Assembly: GCA_021018815.1 (NCBI GenBank)
Contig: JAITYX010000011.1
Location: 8,198,501 to 8,262,500, forward strand
Direction: 5' to 3'
DNA length: 64,000 nucleotides
Origin: Talinum fruticosum
Taxonomy: Eukaryota > Streptophyta > Magnoliopsida > Caryophyllales > Talinaceae
Below the pieces are notes generated by a model, which had not been told where the DNA came from, did no database searches, and was given only the letters and a program-made list of their open reading frames with translations. Of this stretch, positions 10,858-23,800 are shown in pieces. The position numbers were made by a program, and so were the translations under genes. Numbering within the stretch: the stretch's first letter is position 1; the number at the start of each line of letters is the position of its first letter.

Positions 10858-12601
10858 TTAAAACAATCTACAGGAACATTTTATCTCAAAATTAGAAGTG
10901 TAATACATCACCTCCTTTTCTGACTTGTAACAAAGCTCATCATCGTCCCATATTGTAAAAACCCTAAACCCATCATCATCATATATTTTGGCAATTGCAC
11001 AATCCATAAACGATGACCATAACTCATCTTGGAAAATATAGAAGTTTTTATGCGCATAAACCTTCCTTGCATGCTTTCCTGTATCTAATTGAGTCTTTAG
11101 TTGGGGAACCGAAGAAGAATTAGCATTATCAAATTCATTCTCATTATCACGTTGCACCTCAATAACACAATCTCATTCAAAATTTGATCAAAGTCTATTG
11201 TTTATTGACTAAGTTATCAAACATGGCATTTTTACTCTCCGATCTTGAGTTTGTACACATCAATCCGGATAAGAATGTATCTATGAAATAAGTTGGAATC
11301 CACATATTTCTCAAACTATATATCAAAGTAAACCAATCATTTTCTTCTCAGTCATAATCGAAATAATGGATGACTAAGTTAATTCAAATTCTTCCGGAGT
11401 CTTAGAGCTCCACACACATGAATTTTATCTCGTTATAGAAACCAACATCACTTGTTCAAAACACCTCCTACCTTCTCTCGATACTTTATTCATTATATGC
11501 CAAACACAAATTGGTGGATAGAAGTATTAAAAACTCTTTCTATAGCAATCTTCATGGCAGGATCTTGATAAGTGACAATGTACGCAGGCTTTTGACTTCC
11601 CATAGCTTCTAAGAATTTCTCAAATAGTCACACAAAACTAACTTTCTCAGTAGCCAAAAATCCAACTCCAAATGTGATAGACTTCCTATGATGATTTGTT
11701 CGAGTGAAGGATGCAAAAATCATGAAGTATGTGTTAGTGTCATATGTAGTATCAAATAAAATGGCATCACCAAACAAATAATAATTTTTCCTACTAATGT
11801 CATATGCCCAAAAGACATCTTTTAGCTTGCTCGTTTCATCCATTTCATATGCAAAATAAAAAGAAGGATTTTTACTTACATCCTTCTAAAATTCTCAATG
11901 AACATCCGAGCATCGAGTTCTTGATAAAAGCTTTCAAATCTCGATGAATGTTCTGTAAATCCCTTCTCATGCAACCAACATTTTCTAACACCCTAGTTTG
12001 CTCTTTCATTAAGTTAAATGCCTTTGATGTACCAATATTATTTCGATGACATGCACGTAACACATTCTTAAGCATATGATTTACATTTCTAGCTGATTTC
12101 AACATAGATATCTTTAAAGGTGTAGCAAGTGGATGTGTATGATCTTCATGTATTTTAAATATTTCATATTTTCCCTTTACATTCTCTTTGAAAGTACAAC
12201 ATGTCATACAACCTTTTGTAGTTAGGCTTCTTCTTCGTTTCGTTTTTACCTTATTTTCACCCAAATTCTTTGTTCCATTATTGGCATCTTTGTTAGTAAC
12301 ATCAAGTAACAATTCTAATTCAATCAAGTGATGCTCTTTCTCTACATGCCAACCTTCTTTAGAACAAACACAATATTTCCACGTGGTAATTCCATTTTTC
12401 TCTTTTTGTCAATGAAAGTCACACACTGAACCAAACATGGTGTGCATAGTTCTTGTAATAACCAATTGCTTCTTCCAATGAATCAAAAACCATACATGAA
12501 TTAGGTCTTAAGTTATTGTTACAATTAAGATAAATCTCATCAGAATCACTATATTTCTTTGGCGTTGCATACATGATCACATCATTCTGAGTGATATCCA
12601 T
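10858..12601 (-). pseudogene. FAR1/FHY3-like (Mutator-derived transposase) pseudogene
   Basis: Minus strand. ATG at 12601 (MDITQNDVIM), then FDSLEEAIGYYKNYAHH, the start of the FAR1 DNA-binding domain. After a frameshift near 12430, 11872-12327 holds the rest of the zinc-binding region (RRRSLTTKGC, HEDHTHPLATP, LKSARNV). Another break leads to 11628-11843 with the MULE transposase core (DVFWAYD, YYLFGDAILFDTTYDTN, NHHRKSITFG), where the DTTY and NHH motifs are diagnostic. About 10858-11157 holds a C-terminal part (YAHKNFYIFQDELW, then CSC as in the SWIM zinc finger). FAR1-family proteins derive from Mutator transposases, so this may be a dead host-type FAR1-related gene or a dead MULE. No flanking TIR was found. 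Several stops lie between the blocks. Confidence 0.88.
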
Positions 12602-14110
12602 TTCTATAATAAAATTAAGAAAAATTACATCAATATAATAAACATATCCCTCACATCAATGCATATAAACTAACTTATTACGAAAAATCATTCAACTTAA
12701 CCTTTATCCCAAACCACATTATCAAATAATGATTGATTTAATTCAGTCACACATAGTCATTATTACCTACGATAATCACTATTTCAGGCAAATCATAATA
12801 ATGAAATATGTGATTTTTTTGCATGGAGAAAAAACCAAAATAAAAAAAGAAAATGAATATTGATTTCCTAATAAATTGTGTCCTATTAAACAATCATATA
12901 ATATAACCACAATTTTCTTGAGAACAAAATCTAGTTTTATAATGCATATACATAGTGTTAGCTCCAACTTCATTAGTTTGATACAATTTTATAATTTTAC
13001 TCGACCATAAAACTTAATTAATTTAATATAATTTTGTAAAACTTAATTAATTTAATATGATTTTGTAATTCTACTCGACCATAAAACTTAATTATTTGCA
13101 TTTGATACAAAAAGGAGGTAACTACTTTTAATTTAATATGTTTCATTGTATGATCAATCAGATGCAACCCTTTTATAAATTATAATAGTAGTTAAAATCG
13201 GTTAAATAAGATTAAAAAATACTATACGTAATGTATTCACAACAATTTACCGTGTAAAGATAGAAGAGTATTATTTTATAAAGTGATGATATTTCTTATT
13301 ATATAAAATGTTGGAATATTAAGAATTGGATTCTTTTAGATAAGCTTTCATACGATAGTTTGCAATTCAGTCTATTAAAATAAAAAGAAAAGGGAATATG
13401 AATTTTCGAGTAAGCTTTGTTCATGCCCATGTTCATGTCCTATTAAAGAATCATAATAAGCAATCATCGCAACTATAATTAATCATGATCATGATTCATG
13501 ATCATCAAATATATATAAAAACTTGAAGCCCATGTTCATGCCGAAGCGAGGAAATAAAAAATAAAGAACGCTTACCGGAAACGTGAGACGGCAACCATGA
13601 AGAAAACAAAATGAGGAAAGAAAACCTTGATGGCAGCGATGAGGTAGCAATCCGTTGAGGTTTCTGGAAAAAAATTGTATAGGAGTGGGAGTTACAGGAA
13701 GAGGGAGGAAAGAGAGTCTTATTTTAGGGTTTTTATATGAGAATGAAATTGCTAATCCTAGCGTTCCTTTTAAATACGATGGTTGTAATTAATAGTTCCT
13801 ATTTTTTATTTTAACTCTTAGTTTTCAATATATATATATCTCACGCATACACACAAACAAACATACACGCACACACGCACTCTCCCTCTCTTCTGTGTGT
13901 GTGTCCATCTCGTCGCTCTCTCTCTATCCATACTCGACATCGCCAGCCACCACGGCAGCAACTAGCCACCAACAACTTAATATGGATTATTATTTGTGAC
14001 GGTGGATGTCATGACTATGATGAATCATGTCAACGTATGTGATGCCTATAGGTGCTACAAATATGTGATGATGAGAACTGCCTGTCTTACCATATGTTTT
14101 TTTAAATTAA
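12602..14110. other. Intergenic, upstream side of the FAR1-like relic
   Basis: AT-rich. There is a short local duplication at about 12995-13095, where ctcgaccataaaacttaatt occurs twice. A small palindrome of atcatgatcatgat words lies near 13485-13505. Mixed CT/CA runs at about 13845-13925 could be a leader or a simple repeat. No coding motif was found. Confidence 0.45.
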
Positions 14111-14194
14111 ATTGTGAGAAATATCAAATATGAGTTTAATATGGGCATCAATGTTTTTAGTCTATTTGTACTCGAATAAAACTCGCATATCCGC

Positions 14195-14345
14195 ACAACT
14201 CGGTGGTTATGGATATGAGTATGAATTTTTAGCACCCGGTGGGTATGGGTATGGGTATGGGTATGGGTGTGGATTTTGAAAATGGATATGGATGTGGGTA
14301 CAGGAAAACCCGCCCCGTACCCGCCCGTTGTCAACCCTATCTCGT
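14195..14345. repeat. Degenerate GGGTAT-type tandem repeat with CCCGCCCG end
   Basis: About five near-perfect gggtat units at 14238-14268 pass into looser ggatatgg units and end in cccgccccgtacccgcccg and ttgtcaaccct. The G-rich start and C-rich end can pair. Such GGGTAT/CCCG repeats ending near a tgtcaaccct word look like a non-autonomous DNA element, but the class is not proven here. Confidence 0.5.
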
Positions 14346-14554
14346 CACTTTATAACCTCAATGATATATTAATAGCTAATATATTGATTTTGTTCTTATT
14401 AATTATTTTTTCTCTCTTTTTTTCATTGACTTTCCTCATTTCCAATGAAATATTAGATTACTTTCATTTTTTAACGCAAATTTATTATAAATTTTATGTT
14501 TTCTTAGTATTTTCCCGCAATATGAAGACGATAAATATTATAAAACGAAGGGAG
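14341..14554. mobile_element. Stowaway-like MITE, left end missing
   Basis: The inside (ctttttttcattgactttcc, then tttccaatgaaa) and the right end (tattataaaacgaagggag) match the complete Stowaway element at 41116-41354. The first ~45 bases are absent. The sequence starts where the GGGTAT repeat ends, so that repeat seems to have inserted into or replaced the left end. Confidence 0.65.
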
Positions 14555-14812
14555 CTGACCCAAGCAAATCAAAATATTACCACATTTTACTTTCCCTCCT
14601 AAAATTTCAACTGCAAGATTACATTTGCCAATGCATACATCTACAAGTAATACAAAATTATTGATAACTTAACCATCCAAGTATGATATTGCCATACTTC
14701 TCTGTCACCATATATGATAATGCACAAATAACAAGAATGAATATTGCTTCTGTGCTTGGTTTTCCTATACATACATTCTTAACCTAGAAGATGAGCTTTT
14801 CTTCAGATCTTT

Positions 14813-17800
14813 CTACCTCCTTTGGAAGTTGAAGGATTTGACAGCAAAAGCGAAAGTCACAGCAAAGACAACACAGAAACCGGCCACCACAATGGCAGCT
14901 ACATTAAGGAAATCTCGTTTGTAGCCAAACTGATCCTTGAGTAACTGTCTCACGGGTACTGATCGGACTCCGTCAGAAAGCTTCACCGGGTCATCCATGT
15001 CCCCGTATTGTGATGTCAATAGGCCATATAGACTCCATGCTATTGGGTTGGCCCAATAATACCATCTCCACCATACAGGAATCCTCTGGAGAAAAAGAAG
15101 AAAATATTAGTGGGAGCTTCACGAGTCAAATGATGCTAAAAATGGAGACTGCATGTAAGTGCCTATATCAGAATTCATATGTGCTACACTACACGAACAA
15201 TGTTATATGATTTGCCTCGGCAAATTTGACCCATATGGAAATATACTTGACTGCCCGAGCTGAAAAGGGTAGGAACCCAGGAGTCAACCTAGGCTCAAGA
15301 TAAGCTAACCCGATTTGACTTAAGCTGGAATTGACTAGGACCAGGCTAAAACTGATCAGAATATTGCCCAAAGTGATACTAATTACATTTTCTTGACAAA
15401 CTTAGTTGCTAAGATGACAATGGAAGTAGACCTGAACCACATCCAACTTGATTTGACTCAAATAGTCTAACCAGTTTGTTGACCTGGCCTAAAATAAAAA
15501 TAATTTGACGACCTATTTGCTAGGTTTACGTGATGCCAACATAGACTGTCACCTTAAAACTGGAGAAATGGAATTGCAAACCAGAATCATGCTAATTATG
15601 GGTTAAACCAGAGCGTATATCTTGCTTTTAGAAGCACATACTCTCAGGAGTCACATAGACAAGGTTATATTAACAAAAGAAATATGATAAATGCACCTGA
15701 AACGGGAGCATACACTTCTGAGAGTAGCTAATATATTGTAGGTAAACTACGAGAAACAAAAGTATAGTACGCTACCATTCGGGAATCATGAATCCACTGA
15801 AGAGGTTCCACATCATGTAGAATGGAGCAGAAATGATGGCAGCAGCGTTATGGTTAGGGGTGACAGCAATCGTCATCATCCCGAAGAAGGTGAAATAGAG
15901 CAAGGTTAAATACATGAAGCAAAAATACCAAATAAACTTCCAGAGGTTCCACTCGAACGATGCCATGAAGTAGAAGATGCCACTATATATAAGTGACTGT
16001 ATGAACACATATGGAAACTCAATTGCCACCTGTTCACATCATCAGACAATGTAAAGATATCTATCTGCTCAAGTGGAGTACTTGAAACAACCACATGTTA
16101 TGCTCTGAAAAATGCAAACCTGAGCAAATGCAAAAGGCAAAGCAGAGTACATTCCCGCTGCTCGCTCTCGGTACGAAACAAATCTTTCAACTGATACAAC
16201 AGGTTGAACAGCGGTGGCATTTGTGATTCCGATGAATAAAACTGCTGCATACATGGATCCCATGGCATTAAAGATGTCTTGTTGGGTACCCCTGGAATAA
16301 CAAAATGACATCCAGAAGTAAGAATAGTTGAGGCACAGGGATTGATGGTTCTATTTCTTTTTTTTTTTTTGGTTCGGATGAGCCACATAGGGTTGTATAA
16401 TACAAACACAATATGAAGGTGAGGGCGTATCAAACTTGGGGCCTCATGAACCTAAAACTTGAGTCTTGACCACTAGACCAAAGTCTCACTGGCATAGATG
16501 GTTCAATTTGTGATTTTCTAAATGCAACATAGTATCCTCTCTTTAAATGCAAAAAAACCTTGAACATCAACACATTAAAGTTATGGACAAGGATCCTATG
16601 ACAGTGGGTCTAAGGAGGTCAAGATGTAAGTAATTGTCATTCAGAAAGAAGGTTAATTGAATTAAACCTTTTAGAACCGAACTTCCAACATATTGTTCCA
16701 AACATCAACGATATAATGACCGTGTAGAAAAAGCGGACAGCAGTGTACTGTGGGTTCCGCCAGTAGGAGAGACTCTGCTTCCAAAGACAAGCCATGAACT
16801 GTGATAGGAATGACCGTGAATATTTGGAGGGGAAGCTCAATTCAAGTGAATCCAAGTCGGGTTTGCTTAGACGTTTAACCATCTGCTTGTTTCTCCTGAA
16901 ACAAGGAAAACCCAATTTTGATAAGAAAATTAAACTATAATGAACAAATATCATGTGCCCCTAATTGCAGAAGCCGTCTCACCAAAACAGAAATGATTTT
17001 TCGTAAACATCTGCAAAGTCGATCCCTAGGCGTTGTTCTTCTGCAGGAGATGAAATATCCAGAATCCATGCAGCCGGGTTGTAGCCAGGCCTGATCTTTG
17101 GGACTCCTCTAATCCCCTGTGATAAAGAAGCAGATGCAAGATATTATCCTTGACATGTTTGTCATTGCTTAGAATCCGAAATGGCTCATATGGCAATTAT
17201 AACCCCACCTCAAAATATTTGATAAGCTGGCGAGATCTGTTTCCGAGGGGTCCAGCATAAATCAACTTACCTCCACGTTTCATCAGCAAGAGCTGTGACA
17301 AAACAGAAAATTTGTTGGTATAAGCATCAAATGGAATTACTTCATGTCAACTCCGCATTCAGAAATTGAAACTTCTGAAAAATGCTCAAATGGAACTCAA
17401 AAGTGAAGAGGAACAGAGCTGCATTAAATGTATCACTCAGACTGTAGAGTAGGCAAGAAAATGAAAGAATAGGTGGGCAAGACGAGACAAACCTCATCAA
17501 AGGATTCAAAAATATCCACACTAGGCTGATGAATAGTGCAAACAATTGTCCGTCCAGTGTTGACAATGTTTCTCACAGTTCTCATCACAATAGCAGCAGC
17601 TCTGGCATCAAGCCCGGAGGTGGGCTCATCCATGAACACGATAGAAGGGTTTGCTACAAGTTCAACAGCAATTGTTAACCGCTTCCTTTGTTCGGTGGAT
17701 AATCCATTGACTCCAGGTGTACCAACCAAAGCTCCCGATAATGGGGTAAGCTCAACAAGTTCCATGACCTCATCCACAAAACTCTGCACATTTCGGCCAA

Positions 17801-20800
17801 GAATCAATCAACGAGAACAATAGACCATCATAGATCGCACTAGAGTAGGATCTAGGGAAGTCCAGATGTAAGCAGCCTTGCTTTGACAAGTCGGGAGGCT
17901 GATCCCCATAGAATCACACAAACATTTTGAGTGAAGAACAAAATATCCTTGAATGTTGGTTTTTCAGAAGATGAAATATAGATATCCAACGTTAAATCTT
18001 GAGCCGAAGTAAATGGTAAGAACTTACTCTTTGTGTTTTCTTATCAACATGAGAAGACAACCGAAGCCAAGCAGAAAAAGAAGTGATTCATGCACAGTTA
18101 CGCATGGGGAATGATTGTCATCCTGTTCACAATATCCAGAAACCCTTGCAAAAGTTTCTTGTTTTTGGGGTACCCAGAAATGTATATGCTCCCTTCAATT
18201 GTTCCACCAGTTTTTCTACCAGACAGGACATCCATAAGAGTTGTCTTCCCAGCACCACTTACTCCAACCAATGCAGTGAGGATACCTGGTCTAAATGCCC
18301 CGGTCACATCAACCAAGAGTTGCAGCTTGTCCACCACTATGCCTTGTTGTCTAAGTTCCTAGGAGGAAAGTAATGGTAAAGAAAATTTCAGAGCAACTGA
18401 AATTTGAAAACACAGCAATGATAAGTAGAGAAGAAAGAAAGCATGGTCATACCACAGGGACATCTACATAGTAGTTAATATTGCTAAAAGCCATAGAGAG
18501 GGGTTCAAATGGAAGAACCATGCCTTTCCTCATGATTTCTTTTCCTGTTTGAAGAAATGCATTCAGTAAGCAAGGTACAAATTTTACAATAAGTGAGTGA
18601 GAACTTTACATTAATACTAACCAGTAAAGGAGAATGAATGCTGCAGAAATTCTGCCAGTTCAATGGTAGAGTTTTCATGCTCCTCCTCCTGAACTGTCTC
18701 TGTACGCTTACTCTTAGAAATTACGGCTTGACGTAATCCAAGAGCTTCATTAAGAAAATCCAAAAGATGGAATGTTAGACTACTTATTTAGACAAATCTC
18801 CCTTTTGGTACTGACAAACTTGTATGCTATGTAGCTTTCTCCAGTAATGGGATCTCCAATGTTTCAAGAAAATAGCTCTTCACTTGTCTATTTTCCTTCA
18901 TAATCAAGTCTCTGACAGGGATCTCTTAACTGACTAGGTTTTAGGTTTCTAGTATCATGTCCGAGTGTTTCTGTGGTATGATAGTTTATTTCATATTCTG
19001 GTAGTGATCGAATATTCAACAGACAAGGGAACTATGTGATAGGGTGAATTATTTCATATTCATAAACTACATATAAAAGTGACATTTGAATCTAAAGCAT
19101 CTCTCTGTTTCATGTAACATTATCATCTTGTCCCCACATTAGGTATTGCAGAATTAGCCTTAAATGGAGGACAAATCCTAGGATGACAGCAGAGAAATTG
19201 GACCTACTCCCCCCGGTTATATGTCAATCGTATCCATTGAATCCCTGCAAAGCAGAACCCACATTGGGAGGAGTTGTTCTATCCATTGAATAAAATTGAT
19301 AAGATAGTAGAGCGAGAATTGAAGATCAGTCACTTACGGTTAAGGTAAGTCAAGAAAAGTGTGAAAAGGGTGTTGAACAGAACCATGTACCCAAGCAATG
19401 CACCAGCACCAATCCAAAACCAGTAACCCTCTGGAAATAAGCTCCTGGCCTTCAACAGTGCCTCACCCAAAGGTAATGACGTGTAGTTTCCTGCTTTCTG
19501 CATAAGACAAGCTTTTAGCAGTCAATAAACATTGTCCCCAGATATGTTAGTGTTATTGCTATCATGACCTCAATTCCTACTTCACAACTCCCTATTCTTC
19601 TTCTCTAAAGAGTGCACAATGCCATGATTAAGATCAATAGAGTTTGCCCACAGGAACTATACAATTACACAGAACAGCAGGTTTAAATGAGGACAGACCT
19701 ATAAGGAGTATAGTAATGGTTAAACAACCTTAGCGCTAATAATGCTTCATTTGCATGTTTCTCTAACATAAAGGGGAGAAATGCCTTTCACTCCCTTCAT
19801 TCACATTCTTTATCGGCAAACTAATTCTCGTGAAATGATATGTCACGGAAAATACATGTATCAAGTTTAGTATGACATAAGTATAATGAGGAAAATAATA
19901 ATCCTGACGTAGCTACCTTGTCCCAAGAATGGCCCAGGAATTCATTAGTTGAAGCTGCATTCTGAGCATACATCAATGGGGAAACCCAATAACCCCAGAT
20001 CCACCACTTGGGAATACTGTCTGTCAAATTAGAGAAAGTAAGCATACCAACAAAAGAACAAAAAAAGAAAGACAAACCTTAAGACCGTTCGAATTCCACC
20101 TCTTGACAGAATAAATCCACCTAGAGCCATGACAACCAGCATTGCAAAGGACCCAAAAGTATTAGCAACCACTAGATTTCTTCCTAAGGATGCCATTACT
20201 CGAAATAAACCTATGGACATCTGGTGCAAAAGAAAAAACAGCAAGAACTGCTGTAGGCATCTGCACACATTCAGAAGAACAAAAAGGTTAAAAAAAATCA
20301 ATGCAAAGTACATGCATCATTTCAATTAAAAATGATGACAACTACCTTGTTATCTGAGGATCAAATCCAACTACATAGTATGTTATTCCAACCCAAATGA
20401 CTGTCTCAACAAATGAGGTCGGAATACTCAAAACCCAAGAAGGAAGTGTGAAAACCCAGCATGGATAGAAGCGTAAGTCTCTGTGCTTGTAAATTACTGG
20501 TAGCTTTAGTATCAACATGGGAACCTCCATGAAACCATTGAATAAAATCATAACTATAGCAAAGTAGATAGCCCCAAGATAAACAGCTCCATCCTCAAGC
20601 GTATTGTGATGCATTGTTTTCCGGAAGAATACAGTTATGATGATGAGAGTAATCAGAAGAAGCTGCAAGACAGGAAATTCTACTTTCACATTAGCATGGA
20701 TTTGAAATAAGGCCATTCAACTATGAAACGGCCGAATCAGAAAGGTTTTGAAATTAGGTGAACTTCATTTTCACTCCACACAATCCGTGATAAGCTAAGC

Positions 20801-23800
20801 AGTTACCACATAAAAGCAATTAACATTGGACCCGCTACTGCAACTGGGATTGAAATGTTTGTTACGTTCATAGCTTCATGGGCAATGACCTTTACAGAAG
20901 CATATAATTGTCAAGCTGATTTATTTTGTTTTTTGTTTTCTGTGGACGAGGGGAGGAGGATGTTTTGATATGGTAGAAGATGTAGAATATTAGTACGTAC
21001 ATTGATTTGAAAAATCACTCACGGTTGCTTATGAAGGTAGATATATAATCTTAAAAGAAATCACATATAAGAAGAGGTTCTACCTGTGTGTATTTAAAGA
21101 TATATAGGAATGAATTCCGTTTCATAAGTAGTGCTTGCCATGAGAAACCAATCTTCAGAAGCTCAAATCTCTTAACACCATATGTAGAAGTTGACAGAGC
21201 TGCCGGATAATTCTTGTGCTTATTAAAAGGAATGGCAAGCTCTTGGGACAGTTTACGGCCAAGATGACATGACCTAAAAGCTTCCACAAACTTTGCCGCT
21301 GGCACATACTGGTATTGGATATCTGGTCCACACCAATATTGTCTTTGGTCTTTCACAGATGTAACCTGCATAGGATACATGACAAAAGCTACTTAACAGA
21401 ACGTACACAAAAATTGGCATTTTGAAGTTTGTATAGGATGCCACAAGTCGACAACCATGCCATTGAACACTACATACTTCTTGCAGGAAATCGGCAACAT
21501 TCTTTCTTTCTGGACACCTGAACCCCATTAATGTGAAAAACTCAAGAGCTCCTTCACGAGGCCCTTGATAAACAATCTGCCCCTCAGACAAAAGAATAAC
21601 ATCATCAAATAGCTCAAATGTTTCAGGATCTGGCTGAAGTAAAGAAATGACAGTTGTCCCTTCCAATGCATGGGTAGAATGCCTGAGATATCTGATGATT
21701 TGATGTGTAGTTGAACTATCCAGGCCTGTTGATATTTCATCCATCAAAAGCACTCTGGATGGACCGATAAGCAATTCACCTGGATATTGATCATGAATAT
21801 AATATTTTTATTATCTGAAGCTTCGTATATAGCTTAACGAATTACTCTGATTTCTAAGGTAAAAAAACAAATGCATTACCAGTTGTTAATCTCTTCTTTT
21901 GGCCTCCAGAAATACCTTTGAGCATTTCATCTCCTACCAGTGTGTCCGCACAAATGTCCAGTCCTAAAATCTTTGCACACAGGTCATCAAAAGGATGATT
22001 CTAGACATTTTAGGTTAAAAACAAGAATTAATGTGCTATCTAAACAAGTGAGTGTAGGCTAGACACTTTATATAAAAGTTGAGAGTATTAGGCCCTGCAT
22101 TCAGTTCCCCCCACCCTACATAACTGAATTGCACTTAGTCCTGTGCCTCCAGTGACAACAGAAACAAAAGAAGTGGTGCTACTAAAAGTCCATATCAGAG
22201 ACACTAGCTGGATAATATTGCAAGGTCAAGGACTGTTGAAGCCTTGTAGCCACTTGCCAGACGTGTTGAACACAGCTTCCTCAATTTAAACGTGCATCGA
22301 CCCACAGTATCAAATGATTAAATAATCTATATTCTACAGCGTAACGAAATGAGGACAAGGCAATGGTGATATGCCAGAAGGGTTGTAGGCATTATCTTGA
22401 TAAACGGGGTACCTTCATAACATATTCTGCGTATAGACATGTTTTCTTCTCCCCAAGTGCCATGGCCTACAGAATCATTACATGATCGAATAAAAATATA
22501 AGCATTTATAGAGTAGGAAGAAGGGGGTATAAGAGCTCCAACCAATAGCCAAACCTTTACTAATATATCAAGATCCTCATCAGGTTGTATCCCAGAACGC
22601 TTCTCTCTTCTCAGAAGTTCCAAGATCATATCTGTCAAATTTGTTTAGCATATCCTCATGAAAGTTACAAATAAAGTAGCCAGTCCAGTATGTATCTTGC
22701 AAATATATAGGACTGATTCAACTTACCATATCTGAAGCCAACACCTTGACACCGTCCAGAAAACTCCAAAGTCTCCCTTACTGTCATCTCTGCCATGTGC
22801 CAATCTTTTTGACTAACATAAGCAGAAGTCCTCTGAGGAACGAAGTCTTTAATTTCATGTCCATTGTATCTAATCTTCCCTGATGTCTTCAGATAAATCA
22901 ATTGGACCAATTAGAATTTTTTAATTAAATAGAAAAATTAGCCTAAGCACAAGAAGACTTGAGCTTATTGTTTTCCACAATGCTGATTGCTGAGCACTAG
23001 CTCAGTCATATTGTACATGCTCTTTCTTAGTTTATGGACTTGCAGACCTGCCAACGTTAAAAAAGTTTGATACAAACAATGTCAAGTAGCTCCATTAAAC
23101 CCTTTCTACTTCAGTACATTTATCTTTTCTTCCTTGAACTCCCATCATAGGCTACAATTTCGCTGTTAAACTTACAAGTCACCGACTCAATGAAAGAGTT
23201 ACCCGCTAATTAAGTTTTTAGGCTCTCTGGAGCCTATGTTTAGGGATCCCAGGTGTGGAAGGTTCATCTTGCCACTGTGAATGAACTGCAGTTTTCAACC
23301 TGAGCCAATTGCATCTTTAGCTGAATAGCAATTTAACCTATGCAATGGCTAACAAGTCAACAACTGCATAGTGACAGCCCATTTTGGCCAACAAAGTGCA
23401 GCATTGCACGCAGCTGACAATTAACAGGAAATCTTTCAAATGTAAAGTAGAGGCAGCAAAGCAGGTCATATTCCTGTATTGGTTGATATATACTGGCCGA
23501 GTCGATTACCCATTATAGAAATCCAGGGACAATATTTGGTTAAATAAAAGGATGATTCCTGTTTCATTTCAAAATTGAAACTAATGTTGTCAAAATTTCA
23601 ACGATCTTCATTCATGTACTGGAAACTTAGTGGTGTTATTATTCCAAATGTCTGAACTCATGAAAAGCATATCAAGGCTTATATAACTTTAACTTTCGAC
23701 TTTTTATAGTACCCTACTCTCATCTATGTAGCATGGACTTCATTTTACTTGGTAATGCCCATGAAATTGATTTGCACACATTAAATAGTCAGTTGTGCAA

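Noticed and set aside
14107..14334. Frame with (His-Thr)n
   Set aside because: Product of the GGGTAT tandem repeat read on the minus strand.
17536..17823. 95-codon plus-strand frame
   Set aside because: Antisense of ABCG exon 18; GC-rich exon text keeps the reverse frame open.
18083..18373. Open frames on the plus strand across ABCG exon 17
   Set aside because: They are antisense shadows of the NBD2 exon and carry no independent motif.
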